Below, piece by piece: positions 41,756 through 51,110 of a stretch of DNA of 64,000 nt (position 1 is its first letter; every line of letters begins with the position of its first letter). The stretch is taken from contig NZ_MKCR01000010.1 in assembly GCF_001855565.1 (NCBI RefSeq), positions 28,730-92,729 of the forward strand, given 5' to 3'. The notes below the pieces were generated by a model. It had not been told where the DNA came from and did no database searches. It worked only from the letters and a program-made list of their open reading frames with translations. The position numbers and the translations under genes were made by a program. The stretch is from Chromobacterium amazonense. GTDB taxonomy: Bacteria > Pseudomonadota > Gammaproteobacteria > Burkholderiales > Chromobacteriaceae.

Positions 41756-42883
41756 TTACTGCCGTTCCGCCATCGCCGCGATGAAGCGGTCGAACAGGTA
41801 GGCGACGTCCTCCGGTCCCGGGCTGGCTTCCGGGTGGCCCTGGAAAGAGAAGGCCGGGCGGTCGGTCAGCGCGATGCCCTGCACCGTACCGTCGAACAGC
41901 GAGCGGTGGGTGACGCGGACATTGGCCGGCAGGCTGGTTTCGTCCACCTGGAAGCCATGGTTCTGGCTGGTGATCATCACGCGGCCGCTGTCCAGGTCTT
42001 GCACCGGGTGGTTGGCACCGTGGTGGCCGAACTTCATCTTGGAAGTGGCGGCGCCGGTAGCCAGGCCCAGCAACTGGTGGCCCAGGCAGATGCCGAATAC
42101 CGGCAACTTGGTTTCCAGAATCTCGCGGATGGCGGAGATGGCGTAGCCGCACGGCTCCGGGTCGCCGGGACCGTTGGACAGGAACACGCCATGCGGATTC
42201 ATCGCCAGCACATCGGCCGCCGGCGTTTGCGCCGGCACGATGGTCAGCTGGCAGCCGCGCTCGGCCAGCATGCGCAGGATGTTGTGCTTGACGCCGAAGT
42301 CATAGGCCACCACGTGATAGCGGGTGGACGACTGCACCTGGTAGCCCGCGCCCAGCTTCCATTCCTTCTCGGTCCAGGCGTAGGGTTTCTGGCAGCTGAC
42401 CACCTTGGCCAAGTCCTGGCCGGCCATGGAGCCGAAGCCGCGCGCCAGCTCCAGGGCTTTGGCCTCGTCGATGTCGCCGGCCATGATGCAGCCGGCCTGG
42501 GCGCCCTTCTCGCGCAGGATGCGGGTCAGCTTGCGGGTGTCGATGTCGGCGATGGCGACGACATTGTGCTTTTTCAGGTAATCGGACAGCGAATCTTCGG
42601 CGCGGAAGTTGCTGTGCAGCAACGGCAAATCGCGGATGATAAGCCCGGATGCAAAAACGGCGCGGGATTCGGTATCTTCCGAATTCGCGCCGACATTGCC
42701 AATGTGGGGATAAGTGAGAGTGACGATCTGCCTGGTATAGGAGGGATCCGTCAGGATCTCCTGGTAACCGGTGATGGCGGTATTGAATACCACCTCACCC
42801 ACCGTATGGCCGGTGGCACCGATAGCACTACCTTTGAAAAGCGTGCCGTCAGCCAAGACAAGGATTGCGGGGAGGTTTGACAC
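41756..42883 (-). CDS. carA: Carbamoyl-phosphate synthase small (glutaminase) subunit
   Basis: The 375-residue amidotransferase supplies ammonia to CarB. The catalytic cysteine is in [13 protein letters not shown] and the His/Glu pair in GHPEASPGP. The start is GTG at 42883, preceded by AGGAG at 7 bp. A leader of about 140 bases precedes it and ends in an intrinsic terminator hairpin, pointing to attenuation. Confidence 0.97.
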   Translation of the reverse strand: MSNLPAILVLADGTLFKGSAIGATGHTVGEVVFNTAITGYQEILTDPSYTRQIVTLTYPHIGNVGANSEDTESRAVFASGLIIRDLPLLHSNFRAEDSLSDYLKKHNVVAIADIDTRKLTRILREKGAQAGCIMAGDIDEAKALELARGFGSMAGQDLAKVVSCQKPYAWTEKEWKLGAGYQVQSSTRYHVVAYDFGVKHNILRMLAERGCQLTIVPAQTPAADVLAMNPHGVFLSNGPGDPEPCGYAISAIREILETKLPVFGICLGHQLLGLATGAATSKMKFGHHGANHPVQDLDSGRVMITSQNHGFQVDETSLPANVRVTHRSLFDGTVQGIALTDRPAFSFQGHPEASPGPEDVAYLFDRFIAAMAERQ

Positions 42884-42920
42884 TGGCTGGCTCCTGTTGC
42901 TTTGCCTGGGCGCTTACACA

Positions 42921-42940
42921 AAAACCGGCTGCGCCGGTTT
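42921..42940 (-). promoter_or_regulatory. Terminator hairpin in the carA leader (candidate attenuator)
   Basis: On the minus strand AAACCGGC-GCA-GCCGGTTT is followed by more T residues, giving a compact intrinsic terminator 38 bases before the carA start codon, inside the predicted leader. Confidence 0.7.
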
Positions 42941-42981
42941 CTGGTTTCACACCCTGGGATTTTCAAAATTCTTATGTGAAT

Positions 42982-43012
42982 AACGGGACTCGGCGCCTGC
43001 GCCTGTCCCGTT
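42982..43012 (-). other. Upstream hairpin in the carA leader
   Basis: AACGGGA and TCCCGTT pair around a GC-rich loop that itself contains GGCGC/GCGCC. It is the first structure of the leader and may influence the downstream terminator. I could not find a clear sequence able to pair alternatively with it. Confidence 0.5.
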
Positions 43013-43027
43013 TGGTTAAACCTTTCT

Positions 43028-43056
43028 ATAGTACCGCGCATTTTGCGACTGCACAA
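43028..43056 (-). promoter_or_regulatory. Candidate carA promoter
   Basis: TTGTGC (43056-43051) and TACTAT (43033-43028) on the minus strand are 17 bp apart. The predicted transcript starts near 43021, giving a leader of about 138 bases. Confidence 0.55.
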
Positions 43057-43086
43057 TACCAGCTAGCCTGTTTTGCTGAAAAATCC

Positions 43087-43836
43087 TTACATGCCGGTCT
43101 TGGATTGCCAACTGACGCTGGTCGGCCCGGAAGGCTGCCCCAGCATCAGCATCAAGGGCTTCAGCGCGTCGTACTTGTCCGGCGGGCTATCCGCCGTGCC
43201 GGCCATATTGAAAGCGCCGTTGGCCGGCCAGCTGCCCTGGCCGTTCAGCATCAGCGGGCCCTCCAGCGTGGACAGGTTCAGACTCAGCCCTTGCGGCGTG
43301 CCGGACAGGTCCAGCTGATAGCTGCCGAACGGCAGCGCCGTCGTCAGCGGGGTGGACGCGCCGCGCCATAGCACTTGCGCGGTGCCGCTGATAGTCTTGC
43401 CCTGGCGCGCCAGCTGCGGGATGTTCAATTGCAGCTCGCCGCCCAGCCGAGCCGCCTGCCAGGTCTTGGACAGATTGGCCAGCGCCGCCACCGGCAAGGA
43501 GACGGCCAGCCCTCTCACCTCCTGCTTGCCGAATCCCAGCTGCACCAGCCCCGGCTGGCCGGCGCTGTCCACATGCCACGCCAGCAGGCCGGACAGCAGC
43601 GCGCGCGGCTGCCATTGCCAAGCCAGCGGGCTCATCGTCTGCACTTCGCCGGACGGCCCCAGATACACCAGCTGCGCGCTGCCGTTCCACAGCGTGCCCT
43701 TGGCCTCGCTGACATCCCAGTGCCGATCGCTGAGCCTGGCCACCGGCCACGACAGCCAACTGGCCGGCAGGGCCGACAGCGCGCCCGCCAGGAAGAGCAG
43801 CGCCAGGGCCAAGCCCTTCCCTATCTTGCGCCTCAT
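43087..43836 (-). CDS. gspN: Type II secretion system protein GspN
   Basis: The 249-residue inner-membrane protein has one N-terminal helix (LALALLFLAGALSALPASWL) and a periplasmic beta-rich domain (GTLWNGSAQLVYLG, SLNLSTLEGPLMLNGQGSW) as in GspN. It is an accessory part of the secretion machine, absent from some systems. The start codon overlaps the gspM stop (ATGA). It is the last gene of gspC-N. Confidence 0.9.
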   Translation of the reverse strand: MRRKIGKGLALALLFLAGALSALPASWLSWPVARLSDRHWDVSEAKGTLWNGSAQLVYLGPSGEVQTMSPLAWQWQPRALLSGLLAWHVDSAGQPGLVQLGFGKQEVRGLAVSLPVAALANLSKTWQAARLGGELQLNIPQLARQGKTISGTAQVLWRGASTPLTTALPFGSYQLDLSGTPQGLSLNLSTLEGPLMLNGQGSWPANGAFNMAGTADSPPDKYDALKPLMLMLGQPSGPTSVSWQSKTGM

Positions 43837-44339
43837 GCCTCCGCCCCCGCATGCGCCAGCAGCGCCTTGATCTTCACTTGCCCCGGCACCGGCTGCGCCT
43901 CCACCTTGACGTTCAGCGCGCGCACCTGCTGCTGCGCCGACAACACGCCGGCGAAGCGCACCCAATCGTCAAACCCCATCACGCCTTCCATGCTGACCCC
44001 GGAATCGCCTTCGGGATTGAACTGGATGCCCCCAGGCAAGCCCTGGCTCTTGGCCGTTTGCTGCAGCAGCGGTATCAGCTCCTTGGCCGGCAGCGGCGCC
44101 TGCGCCGGCTGGCGCTTCAATTTGGCCGCTTCGTCCGCCAGCGCCTGCACCATGCCCTGCTCCGCCTGCAAGCGCGCCACCGCCGCGCGGTTGCGCTGCA
44201 GCGAGGCATTGGCCGGCTCCCATACTCCCAGGTACAGGAAAGCCGCGCCCAGCACCGCCGCCATGGCCGCCAGCAGCCGTTGCTCGCGCACGGTGCGCTG
44301 CTGCCAGTAATCGAGAAACTGTTGCTTGTACGCTTTCAT
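43833..44339 (-). CDS. gspM: Type II secretion system protein GspM
   Basis: The 168-residue bitopic protein has a short cytoplasmic N terminus, one membrane helix (LLAAMAAVLGAAFLYLGVW, about residues 22-40), a coiled-coil stretch (QRNRAAVARLQAEQGMVQALADEAAKLK) and a small periplasmic ferredoxin-like domain. It partners GspL in the inner-membrane platform. The ATG at 44339 has GGGAG 8 bp upstream; a GTG two codons earlier overlaps the gspL stop and is an alternative. Confidence 0.9.
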   Translation of the reverse strand: MKAYKQQFLDYWQQRTVREQRLLAAMAAVLGAAFLYLGVWEPANASLQRNRAAVARLQAEQGMVQALADEAAKLKRQPAQAPLPAKELIPLLQQTAKSQGLPGGIQFNPEGDSGVSMEGVMGFDDWVRFAGVLSAQQQVRALNVKVEAQPVPGQVKIKALLAHAGAEA

Positions 44340-44341
44340 CG

Positions 44342-45532
44342 TCACGGCTCCCGCGCCACCACCAGTTGCTTGCTGCCGGGCTGGCTGCTCGTCGCGTCCA
44401 GCATGATCTGCCGCGCCGCCAGCAGCTTGCGCCAGCGCGCCAGGCTTTCCGCCGGCACCTCCGCGACCTGCAGCTTCAGGCGGCCGGCCTCATATTCCAT
44501 TTGGCGCACCTGCAGATCGCGCCCGGCCACCGCCGCCAGCGCGCCCATCAGTTCCACCATATCGTCGCGCGCCGGCAAGCCATGGCTCAGCCTGAGCTTG
44601 TCCACCGCGCGCAGCATGGGCAAGGCGCTGCTGCCCGGCAAGGCTTGGCCGCCTATCCACGGCGTGGCGGCGCTCCTGATCTGCTGCGACAGGCTGTACT
44701 TCTGCCAGGCATACCAGGCGGACTGGCTCAACGTCAGCGCCAGCTGCGCCGCGAGCAGGCCGCCCAGCAGCCAGCCCGCCCGTTTCAGCGACGGCGCCCA
44801 GTCGCGCCAACGCCGGTTGGCCGCCAATTCGCCTTGGGCGAAGTCGAAGTGGCCATGGCGGCGGCCGCTGCGCCAATCGTAAGCCTCGCCGCGCGCGGTT
44901 TCGCCCTGCCATCCCGGCAGACGCGACAACAGCTCGTCCGCGCTGTCCACGCCGCTGAGCTGCAAGCGCCCGGGCGCCGCCGCGGTCAGCAGCGAGCTGA
45001 ACAGCGCCTGCTCCAGCGCCGCGCCGCCGCGCGGCAAGCTGGTGGCGAAAGGCGAAGCGGCGCGCACCAGCCAGCGGTCCGCCAGCCGCGTCACGCTCCA
45101 GCCGCCAACCGGCGGCGGCGGCAACAGGCACTCCTCAGGCACGATGCGGTCGCACAGCCGGCCCAGGCTCTTCAACATGGCCACGGCGCGGCGCACCGCC
45201 GCCGCCTCGGTCACAGCCACCGCGCGCCGCCCGTCGGCCGCCGCGTCGCCAAGCGCGTACAGATTGGCCGCCGGGTCATTGCCCAAGCGCTCTTCCAGCG
45301 CGAAGCCGATCACCGCAGACGTCGGCTGCTTCACCGCATCCGGCAGCTTCACCTCGCTGAACAGCGTGCGGCCTGCCGACAGCACCAGTTCGCAATGGTC
45401 GGCCTTGGGCCATCCTCCGGGCGCGCTGTCGCCCTGCGCGGCCAGTTCGCCGCGCGCGCCCAGCAAAGCCCACGGCAGGCCCGGCTCGCTATCGGGCCAA
45501 CCCGCCCGCAGATAGAGTCGCAGCGTCGTCAT
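44342..45532 (-). CDS. gspL: Type II secretion system protein GspL
   Basis: The 396-residue protein recruits the GspE ATPase to the membrane. It has an actin-like cytoplasmic domain (about 1-230), one membrane helix (AGWLLGGLLAAQLALTL) and a periplasmic domain. The ATG at 45532 lies 44 bases inside the end of gspK, so the two reading frames overlap. Confidence 0.9.
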   Translation of the reverse strand: MTTLRLYLRAGWPDSEPGLPWALLGARGELAAQGDSAPGGWPKADHCELVLSAGRTLFSEVKLPDAVKQPTSAVIGFALEERLGNDPAANLYALGDAAADGRRAVAVTEAAAVRRAVAMLKSLGRLCDRIVPEECLLPPPPVGGWSVTRLADRWLVRAASPFATSLPRGGAALEQALFSSLLTAAAPGRLQLSGVDSADELLSRLPGWQGETARGEAYDWRSGRRHGHFDFAQGELAANRRWRDWAPSLKRAGWLLGGLLAAQLALTLSQSAWYAWQKYSLSQQIRSAATPWIGGQALPGSSALPMLRAVDKLRLSHGLPARDDMVELMGALAAVAGRDLQVRQMEYEAGRLKLQVAEVPAESLARWRKLLAARQIMLDATSSQPGSKQLVVAREP

Positions 45533-46478
45533 TGTTTTCTCCACCAGACCGCGCCGCCAGGGCGCGGTCGTCATTGCCATCCTGTCGCCACACCAGCCGG
45601 ACGACATTGAGGTTGCTGTAAATCATCGCCCGCATCCGCAGCTTGGCCTTGCCATAGCTGGAGCGGCTGTCGAGCAGAAAATAATTGGAGGCGGCGCCTA
45701 TCATGTTGCTAAAGTTGCTCTTGACCATATTGCCCGGCGGCCGGGCCAGAAAATCAGCCTTGTCGCGGTAGTAGACGGTCTGCCGCTGCTTCATCATCAC
45801 CATCAGATTGCCGTCCCCTATTCCCGGCATCAGCGTTTTCAGCACCTTGTCGGTGGCGGTATTGACGTTGATCGTCGTCGCCGTCGGCGGCAAGGCGGCG
45901 ATGTGCGGCAACAGCTTGTCCATCACCTCCGGCGTGTAGCCCGGCAACCAGCGCAGCATCTCCACCCGCGCCAGCGGATGGCTGGGACGCGGCGCCGCGC
46001 CCTGATCGGTCTGCGCCAGCGGGTCCTCGCTGTCCGACAAGCCGCGCAGCTTGCGCAGCAAGGGCTCGGACAAGGTGCTGGGCAAACCCAGCGTCTTCAG
46101 CAGGTCGCGATAGAACATCAGCTGATCCTTATCCACCTGCCCGCCGTCATTGACCAGCGCGTTGATGTTGAAGCGCCCTTGCAAATCGGTCAGCGCGCCG
46201 CTGACCTTCACGCCCTGCGCCTCGGTCTGCGGCAGGGGCTGCGCCCAAAGCTGGGACAGCGCCACCACGCCGTTGCCGCTGACATTGTTGAAGCGCAAGA
46301 TCTCCATCGCCCAGCCCAGGCCCGCCTCGGCCACCAGCCGCAGCTGGGCGCGGCTCTTGTCGTTTTCCAACTGATGCCACCACAAGCCCTGCTGCCACAG
46401 CACCAGGCTGGCCGCCGTAGTGGCCAGCGCCACGATCAGCAACGCCATGATCACGGCCATGCCGGACTGCCGCCTCAT
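45489..46478 (-). CDS. gspK: Type II secretion system minor pseudopilin GspK
   Basis: The 329-residue minor pseudopilin caps the pseudopilus tip. The prepilin segment is RRQSGMAVIMALLIVALATTAASLVLW, cleaved after Gly. Large inserted domains typical of GspK follow (DLQGRFNINALV, then SSYFLL-like NYFLLDSRSSYG). Met replaces the usual Phe at +1, and the glutamate at +5 of ordinary pseudopilins is absent, as is normal for GspK. The start overlaps the gspJ stop (ATGA); an ATG four codons upstream is possible. Confidence 0.92.
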   Translation of the reverse strand: MRRQSGMAVIMALLIVALATTAASLVLWQQGLWWHQLENDKSRAQLRLVAEAGLGWAMEILRFNNVSGNGVVALSQLWAQPLPQTEAQGVKVSGALTDLQGRFNINALVNDGGQVDKDQLMFYRDLLKTLGLPSTLSEPLLRKLRGLSDSEDPLAQTDQGAAPRPSHPLARVEMLRWLPGYTPEVMDKLLPHIAALPPTATTINVNTATDKVLKTLMPGIGDGNLMVMMKQRQTVYYRDKADFLARPPGNMVKSNFSNMIGAASNYFLLDSRSSYGKAKLRMRAMIYSNLNVVRLVWRQDGNDDRALAARSGGENNDDAATLSAGGLAR

Positions 46479-47053
46479 GGCAACACCCATAATCTATGCA
46501 CCTGGCGCGCGCCCGGCATCGCGATGCGCATTTCCAGCCCGCGGGCGGACAGGCCCTGGCCGCCGCTGGGCCAGGCATCCTGCCAGCTGCCATCATTCAG
46601 CAACACGCGCCAGCTCACTTTCATCTCCGCGCCCAATAGCGGATAGACCGCCGGCTGCCCGCCGCCGGCATCGCCGGCCGACCACGACAGCCCGCCCGCC
46701 CCGGCATGGTAGATCACTCTCTCCTTGCCGCTGGGATAGCGGGTGGACACCGACTCCAACGCCAGCGTCTGGCCATTGCCATCCTGCTGCAAGGTCAGCG
46801 TGCTGGCGCCCAGCGCCTGGCCTTGCATCGGATCGGCCTGGCTGGCCTGCGGCTGCAGGCCGGTCAGGTCGCTCTCCAGCCTTCGGAAGGCGCGCGCGGC
46901 ATCCACCCACTGCTGGCCGGTCTGCATCAGCCGCTCGCGGGCGATCAGCAAGGAGCCGAAGGCCTTGTATCCCATCACCGACAGAATGGCCAACAGGCTC
47001 ATCGCCACCAGGATTTCCAGCAGCGTCATGCCGCCCTGCTTGCGCGCGCTCAA
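46475..47053 (-). CDS. gspJ: Type II secretion system minor pseudopilin GspJ
   Basis: The 192-residue minor pseudopilin has the prepilin motif KQGG-MTLLEILVAMSLLAIL, with Glu at +5. The first in-frame ATG is the mature residue itself, so a start upstream is needed to give a leader. A TTG at 47053, overlapping the gspI stop as TTGA, with GGGAGG 7 bp upstream, provides MSARKQGG. The remaining sequence fits GspJ. Confidence 0.88.
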   Translation of the reverse strand: MSARKQGGMTLLEILVAMSLLAILSVMGYKAFGSLLIARERLMQTGQQWVDAARAFRRLESDLTGLQPQASQADPMQGQALGASTLTLQQDGNGQTLALESVSTRYPSGKERVIYHAGAGGLSWSAGDAGGGQPAVYPLLGAEMKVSWRVLLNDGSWQDAWPSGGQGLSARGLEMRIAMPGARQVHRLWVLP

Positions 47054-47430
47054 CCGCCGCCTCCCGGCTGCTGCCTGAGATAGCCGGTGATCTCGGCCAG
47101 CACGTAGCGGCCGGCGCCCGGCGCCAGAATGCGCACCACCACCTTGCGAAAATTCGGATTCGGGGTGGTCGTCACCTCGCGCTCCCAGCGCCACTCCACG
47201 CCATCCGATTTGCTTTCGCCGGCCTGCTGGCCCGGCTCGGGAAACTGGCGCAGCGCCTGCATGGCGGCGATCTGGTTCTGCGCCTCCCAATTGGCCTGCA
47301 TCCGCCGCTCCATGCCTTCGGCGTTGTCCGCGGCCAGGCCGGTGGCGCGCAACAAGGCCCCCAGCGCCACCGCGATGATGGCCAACGCGACGAGCACTTC
47401 GAACAAGGTGAAACCTGCCTGCCGCTTCAT
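47050..47430 (-). CDS. gspI: Type II secretion system minor pseudopilin GspI
   Basis: The 126-residue minor pseudopilin begins MKRQAG-FTLFEVLVALAIIAVALGALL, with the cleavage glycine, Phe +1 and Glu +5 intact. It initiates the tip complex with GspJ, GspK and GspH. The start codon overlaps the gspH stop (ATGA). Confidence 0.92.
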   Translation of the reverse strand: MKRQAGFTLFEVLVALAIIAVALGALLRATGLAADNAEGMERRMQANWEAQNQIAAMQALRQFPEPGQQAGESKSDGVEWRWEREVTTTPNPNFRKVVVRILAPGAGRYVLAEITGYLRQQPGGGG

Positions 47431-47903
47431 GAGCCGTCCGTCACGGTCACCCGCCCCAGCGGAGACTGCAGCACCGTCAGCTTGCGGCCGGCGCCGTCCA
47501 GCCGCAGCGCCAAAGCCGCGGCGCGGCCGTTCTGCCATAGCAGCAGCGGCCTGTCCGCTGGCCACGGCTGGCCATCCAGCAACAATCCGCCGCCGGCGAT
47601 GCCGTCCGGCCACCCATGCGGCGCCAGCAATTCGTCGTTGACCTGGTTCCAGTTGCCGTCATCGTCCTGCCGCGTGAAAACATAGCCTTTGCCGTTCCAG
47701 CTCAAGGCCAGCATGTCGCCCATCTCGGCGGCGTCGCCGGCCTGCTCCAGCACGCGCGCGAAACGGTAGCCCTCGTCGCTCAACAGACGATGGGTGTCCG
47801 GCCTCAGGCTCAGCGTGACGGTGGTGGCGAGGACGCCGATGATCAGCATCACCACCATCACCTCGATCAGCGTGAAGCCGCGCGCCCGCGCCGCCAGGCT
47901 CAA
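47427..47903 (-). CDS. gspH: Type II secretion system minor pseudopilin GspH
   Basis: The 158-residue pseudopilin has the motif RARG-FTLIEVMVVMLIIGVLATTV. The start is a TTG at 47903 with GGAGGG about 6 bp upstream; no ATG lies before the cleavage site. It follows gspG by 15 bp. Confidence 0.9.
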   Translation of the reverse strand: MSLAARARGFTLIEVMVVMLIIGVLATTVTLSLRPDTHRLLSDEGYRFARVLEQAGDAAEMGDMLALSWNGKGYVFTRQDDDGNWNQVNDELLAPHGWPDGIAGGGLLLDGQPWPADRPLLLWQNGRAAALALRLDGAGRKLTVLQSPLGRVTVTDGS

Positions 47904-47918
47904 GTCCGGCCCTCCGGC

Positions 47919-48362
47919 TTACTTGCCGCTGTCCCAATTGCCGATGTCGGCGTCGTTGCCTTCGCCCCCCGGCTGGCCATCGGCGCCGAAGCTCCAGATG
48001 TCGATTTCGCCGTGCGTGCCCGGATTGGCGTACTGATACGGATTGCCCCACGGGTCCTTGGGCAGGCGCTCCAGATAGCCGCCGGGCTTCCAGTTCTTCG
48101 GTTCCGGCGCGGCGGTAGGCTTCTGCACCAGCGCCTGCAGGCCCTGGTCGGTGGTCGGATAGCGGCCGTTGTCCAGACGGTACAGCTTCAGCGCCTGGCT
48201 GATGGCGCCGATGTCCTGCTTGGCGGCGACGATGCGCGCCTCGTCCGGGCGGCTCATCACCTTGGGCACCACCAGCGCCGCCAGCACGCCGAGGATGACG
48301 ATCACCACCATGATTTCGATCAGGGTGAAGCCGCGCTGGGCGGCGTGTTTGAGCTGTTTCAT
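47919..48362 (-). CDS. gspG: Type II secretion system major pseudopilin GspG
   Basis: The 147-residue major pseudopilin has the motif [25 protein letters not shown] and the conserved C-terminal region ([52 protein letters not shown]) that binds calcium in homologues. It forms the pseudopilus shaft. It follows gspF by 76 bp, the widest gap inside the operon, and AGGAG precedes its ATG. Confidence 0.96.
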   Translation of the reverse strand: MKQLKHAAQRGFTLIEIMVVIVILGVLAALVVPKVMSRPDEARIVAAKQDIGAISQALKLYRLDNGRYPTTDQGLQALVQKPTAAPEPKNWKPGGYLERLPKDPWGNPYQYANPGTHGEIDIWSFGADGQPGGEGNDADIGNWDSGK

Positions 48363-48438
48363 TGTGACTCCTGAGTTTCAATATCACCGCCCGAATCGAT
48401 TTGGCGGGTTACAAGCATGAATGGTCGAAATCTGCCGC

Positions 48439-49650
48439 TCAATGCACCATCTGGTTCATATCGATGATCGGCATCATGATGGCCAGCACGATCAACAGCA
48501 CCATGCCGCCCATCACCAGAATCAGCAGCGGCTCCATCAGGGTGGTGAAGGTGGCCAGCTTGCGCTCCACCTCCTGCTCCTGCTGCTGCGCGGCGCGGTC
48601 CAGCATGTGGGACAGCGTGCCGCTGGCTTCGCCGCTGGAGATCAGGTGGATCAGCACCGGCGGAAACTTCTTGCTGGCGTTCAGCGCGCGCGACAGCGAA
48701 ATCCCCTCGCGCACCTTGTTCATCGCGTCGGCCACCGCGTCTTGCATCGGCAGCATGGACATCAGGCCGCGCGCGGTTTCCAGCGCGGTCAGCAGCGGCA
48801 CGCCGGAGCCGACCAGAATCGACAGCGTGCTGGCCATGCGCGCGGTATTCAGCGCGCGGAACAGGCGGCCGAATACAGGCAGCCTCAGCACCCGCTCGTG
48901 GAAGCGGCGCTTCAGCGCCGGCGCGCGCAAGGCGCGCACGGCCAAAAACGCCGCGGCGACGATGGCGATCAGCAAGGCCACGCCCCACTGGCGCAGGAAA
49001 TCGCTGCAGGCCATCAGGGCGCGGGTCAGAAATGGCAGCGTCTGCTTGGTCTGGGCGAAGACGCTGACCACCTGCGGCACGACATAGCTCATCAGGCCGG
49101 CCACCACCAGGATGGCCACCAGCGTCACCACCGCCGGATAGGCCAAGGCCAGCGTCACTTTCTGCTGCGTGTTCTGGCGCTTGTCCAGGTATTCCGCCAA
49201 GCGCGCCATCACCATGTCCAGATGGCCGGATTGCTCGCCGGCCTGGACCAGCGAGCGGTACAAGGGGGAAAACACGCCGGGCGCGGCGGACAGCGCCTGG
49301 GCGAAGCTCTTGCCTTCCAGGATGTCGCTGCGCAGCGCGGCCAGCACGGTGCGGCTGCGCGGGTTTTCCGCTTGCTCGGTCACCGCGGTCAGCGCTTTTT
49401 CCAGCGTCAAGCCGGCATTCAGCAAGGTGGACAGCTGCTCGGTGATCATCACCAATTCGGCGCGCGGCAAGCCGCGCCGCAGCACATTGCTGGCCGCGCC
49501 GCCGGTCTTGGCGTTGACGCTGTCCACCGTCACCGGCAACAGGCCGCGTTCGCGCAGCTGGACGCGCGCGGCGCGGGCGGAGTCGGCCTCCAGCAGGCCG
49601 CTTTGCTCCTTGCCCGCCGCGTCGTAGGCGGTGTACTTGAAGGCGGCCAT
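48439..49650 (-). CDS. gspF: Type II secretion system inner-membrane platform protein GspF
   Basis: The 403-residue protein has two homologous cytoplasmic domains and three membrane helices (about residues 165-190, 215-240 and 370-395), the GspF/PilC plan. The N terminus MAAFKYTAYDAAGKEQSGLLEA and segments SLVQAGEQSGHLDMVMARLAEY and SSGEASGTLSHMLDRAA are typical. The start codon overlaps the gspE stop (TGATG). Confidence 0.96.
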   Translation of the reverse strand: MAAFKYTAYDAAGKEQSGLLEADSARAARVQLRERGLLPVTVDSVNAKTGGAASNVLRRGLPRAELVMITEQLSTLLNAGLTLEKALTAVTEQAENPRSRTVLAALRSDILEGKSFAQALSAAPGVFSPLYRSLVQAGEQSGHLDMVMARLAEYLDKRQNTQQKVTLALAYPAVVTLVAILVVAGLMSYVVPQVVSVFAQTKQTLPFLTRALMACSDFLRQWGVALLIAIVAAAFLAVRALRAPALKRRFHERVLRLPVFGRLFRALNTARMASTLSILVGSGVPLLTALETARGLMSMLPMQDAVADAMNKVREGISLSRALNASKKFPPVLIHLISSGEASGTLSHMLDRAAQQQEQEVERKLATFTTLMEPLLILVMGGMVLLIVLAIMMPIIDMNQMVH

Positions 49651-51110
49651 CAGCTCCTCGTCACCCGCAGGATTTCTTCCAGGCTGGTCTCGCCGGCCTT
49701 GACCCAGCGCAGGCCGTCGTCGCGTAGGCTGCGCATGCCGTGGCGCGCGGCGTGGTCGCGCAGGCGCTGCTCGGACGCGCGGTCATGGATCAGCCGCTGC
49801 ATGGTGTCGTCCACCAGCATCAGCTCGTAAATGCCGTAACGCCCCTTGTAGCCGGAGCCGCCGCAAGCCGGGCAACCGACAGGACGATAGTGCACTGCCG
49901 CCGGATCCTCCTCCAGCGGCACCGGATGCGGCGCCTTGCACTGCGGGCAGACGCGGCGCACCAGACGCTGCGCCATCACCCCCAGCAAGCTGGACGCCAG
50001 CAGGAACGGCTCCACGCCCATATCGGTGAGCCGCGTCACCGCGCTGGCGGCGTCGTTGGTGTGCAGCGTCGCCAGCACCAAGTGGCCGGTCAAGGACGCC
50101 TGCACCGCGATCTGCGCGGTTTCCAGGTCGCGGATCTCGCCTATCATCACCACGTCCGGGTCCTGGCGCAGGATGGCGCGCAGGGCTTTGGCGAAGCTCA
50201 TGTCGATTTTGGCGTTGACCTGGGTCTGGCCCACGCCGTCCAGGTGGTACTCCACCGGGTCTTCCACCGTCATGATATTGGTGTGGCTGGCGTCCAGGCG
50301 GGACAGCGCGGCGTACAGCGTGGTGGTTTTGCCGGAGCCGGTGGGGCCGGTGACCAAGAGGATGCCGTGCGGCTGATTGATCAGCTTGTCGACCGAGGCC
50401 AGGGTGTCGGCGGCCATGCCCAGCGTGGCCAGGTCGAGCCGCGCATTCTCCTTGTCCAAGAGACGCAGCACCACGCGCTCGCCGTGGCTGGTGGGCAGCG
50501 TGGAGACGCGCACGTCCACCGGCCGGCCGCCCAGGCGCAGCGAGATGCGGCCGTCTTGCGGGATGCGTTTTTCGGCGATGTCCATGCCGGACATGATCTT
50601 GATCCGCGACACCATGGCCGCGTGCAGCGCGCGGTGCGGGCTGACCACGTCGCGCAGCGTGCCGTCCAGGCGGAAGCGGACGACGGAGCGGTCTTCGAAG
50701 GCCTCGATGTGGATGTCGGACGCGCCGTCGCGCAACGCTTGGGTCAGCAGCGCGTTGATCATGCGGATGATGGGCGCGTCGCCCTCGCTCTCCAGCAGGT
50801 CTTCCACCGTGGGCAAGGATTCGACCATCTGGTTCAGGTCCATGTCCTGGCCGATGTCGTCCACCATTTCCGCCGCCGCGCCGTCGCGGCTGGCGTAGTG
50901 CTCGGACAAGCGCTTGTCGAACTGGGCGGCGGTCAGCGTTTCCGCGCCCACCAGCGGCCCGCCGTGCAGGCGCAGGGCCTCGGCCCAGGCGGCCGGTTTG
51001 GCGTCCTCGCGCAGCAGCAGCACACGCCCCGCCTCGCCGTCCAGCAGGATGACGCCGTTGGCGCGCGCGAACGGAAATGGCAGCAAGGTGGAGAGTTTGG
51101 CCGACATCAT
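49650..51110 (-). CDS. gspE: Type II secretion ATPase GspE
   Basis: The 486-residue cytoplasmic ATPase powers pseudopilus growth. Walker A is GPTGSGKTTTLY, the Asp box region is TVEDPVEYHLDG, Walker B is VVMIGEIRDLETA and the His box is VLATLHTNDAA. A tetracysteine zinc site (CPQC, then CPACGGSGYKGR) follows, as in GspE. The start overlaps the gspD stop; two adjacent ATG codons are present. Confidence 0.97.
   Translation of the reverse strand: MMSAKLSTLLPFPFARANGVILLDGEAGRVLLLREDAKPAAWAEALRLHGGPLVGAETLTAAQFDKRLSEHYASRDGAAAEMVDDIGQDMDLNQMVESLPTVEDLLESEGDAPIIRMINALLTQALRDGASDIHIEAFEDRSVVRFRLDGTLRDVVSPHRALHAAMVSRIKIMSGMDIAEKRIPQDGRISLRLGGRPVDVRVSTLPTSHGERVVLRLLDKENARLDLATLGMAADTLASVDKLINQPHGILLVTGPTGSGKTTTLYAALSRLDASHTNIMTVEDPVEYHLDGVGQTQVNAKIDMSFAKALRAILRQDPDVVMIGEIRDLETAQIAVQASLTGHLVLATLHTNDAASAVTRLTDMGVEPFLLASSLLGVMAQRLVRRVCPQCKAPHPVPLEEDPAAVHYRPVGCPACGGSGYKGRYGIYELMLVDDTMQRLIHDRASEQRLRDHAARHGMRSLRDDGLRWVKAGETSLEEILRVTRS

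Noticed and set aside
42884..42970. A possible arginine-rich leader peptide in the carA leader (R-N-R-R-S-R codons across the terminator)
   Set aside because: The codons fall inside the terminator stem itself, which is made of CCGGCG-type sequence. There is no ATG and no convincing ribosome binding site, and classical attenuation would need the codons upstream of the terminator.
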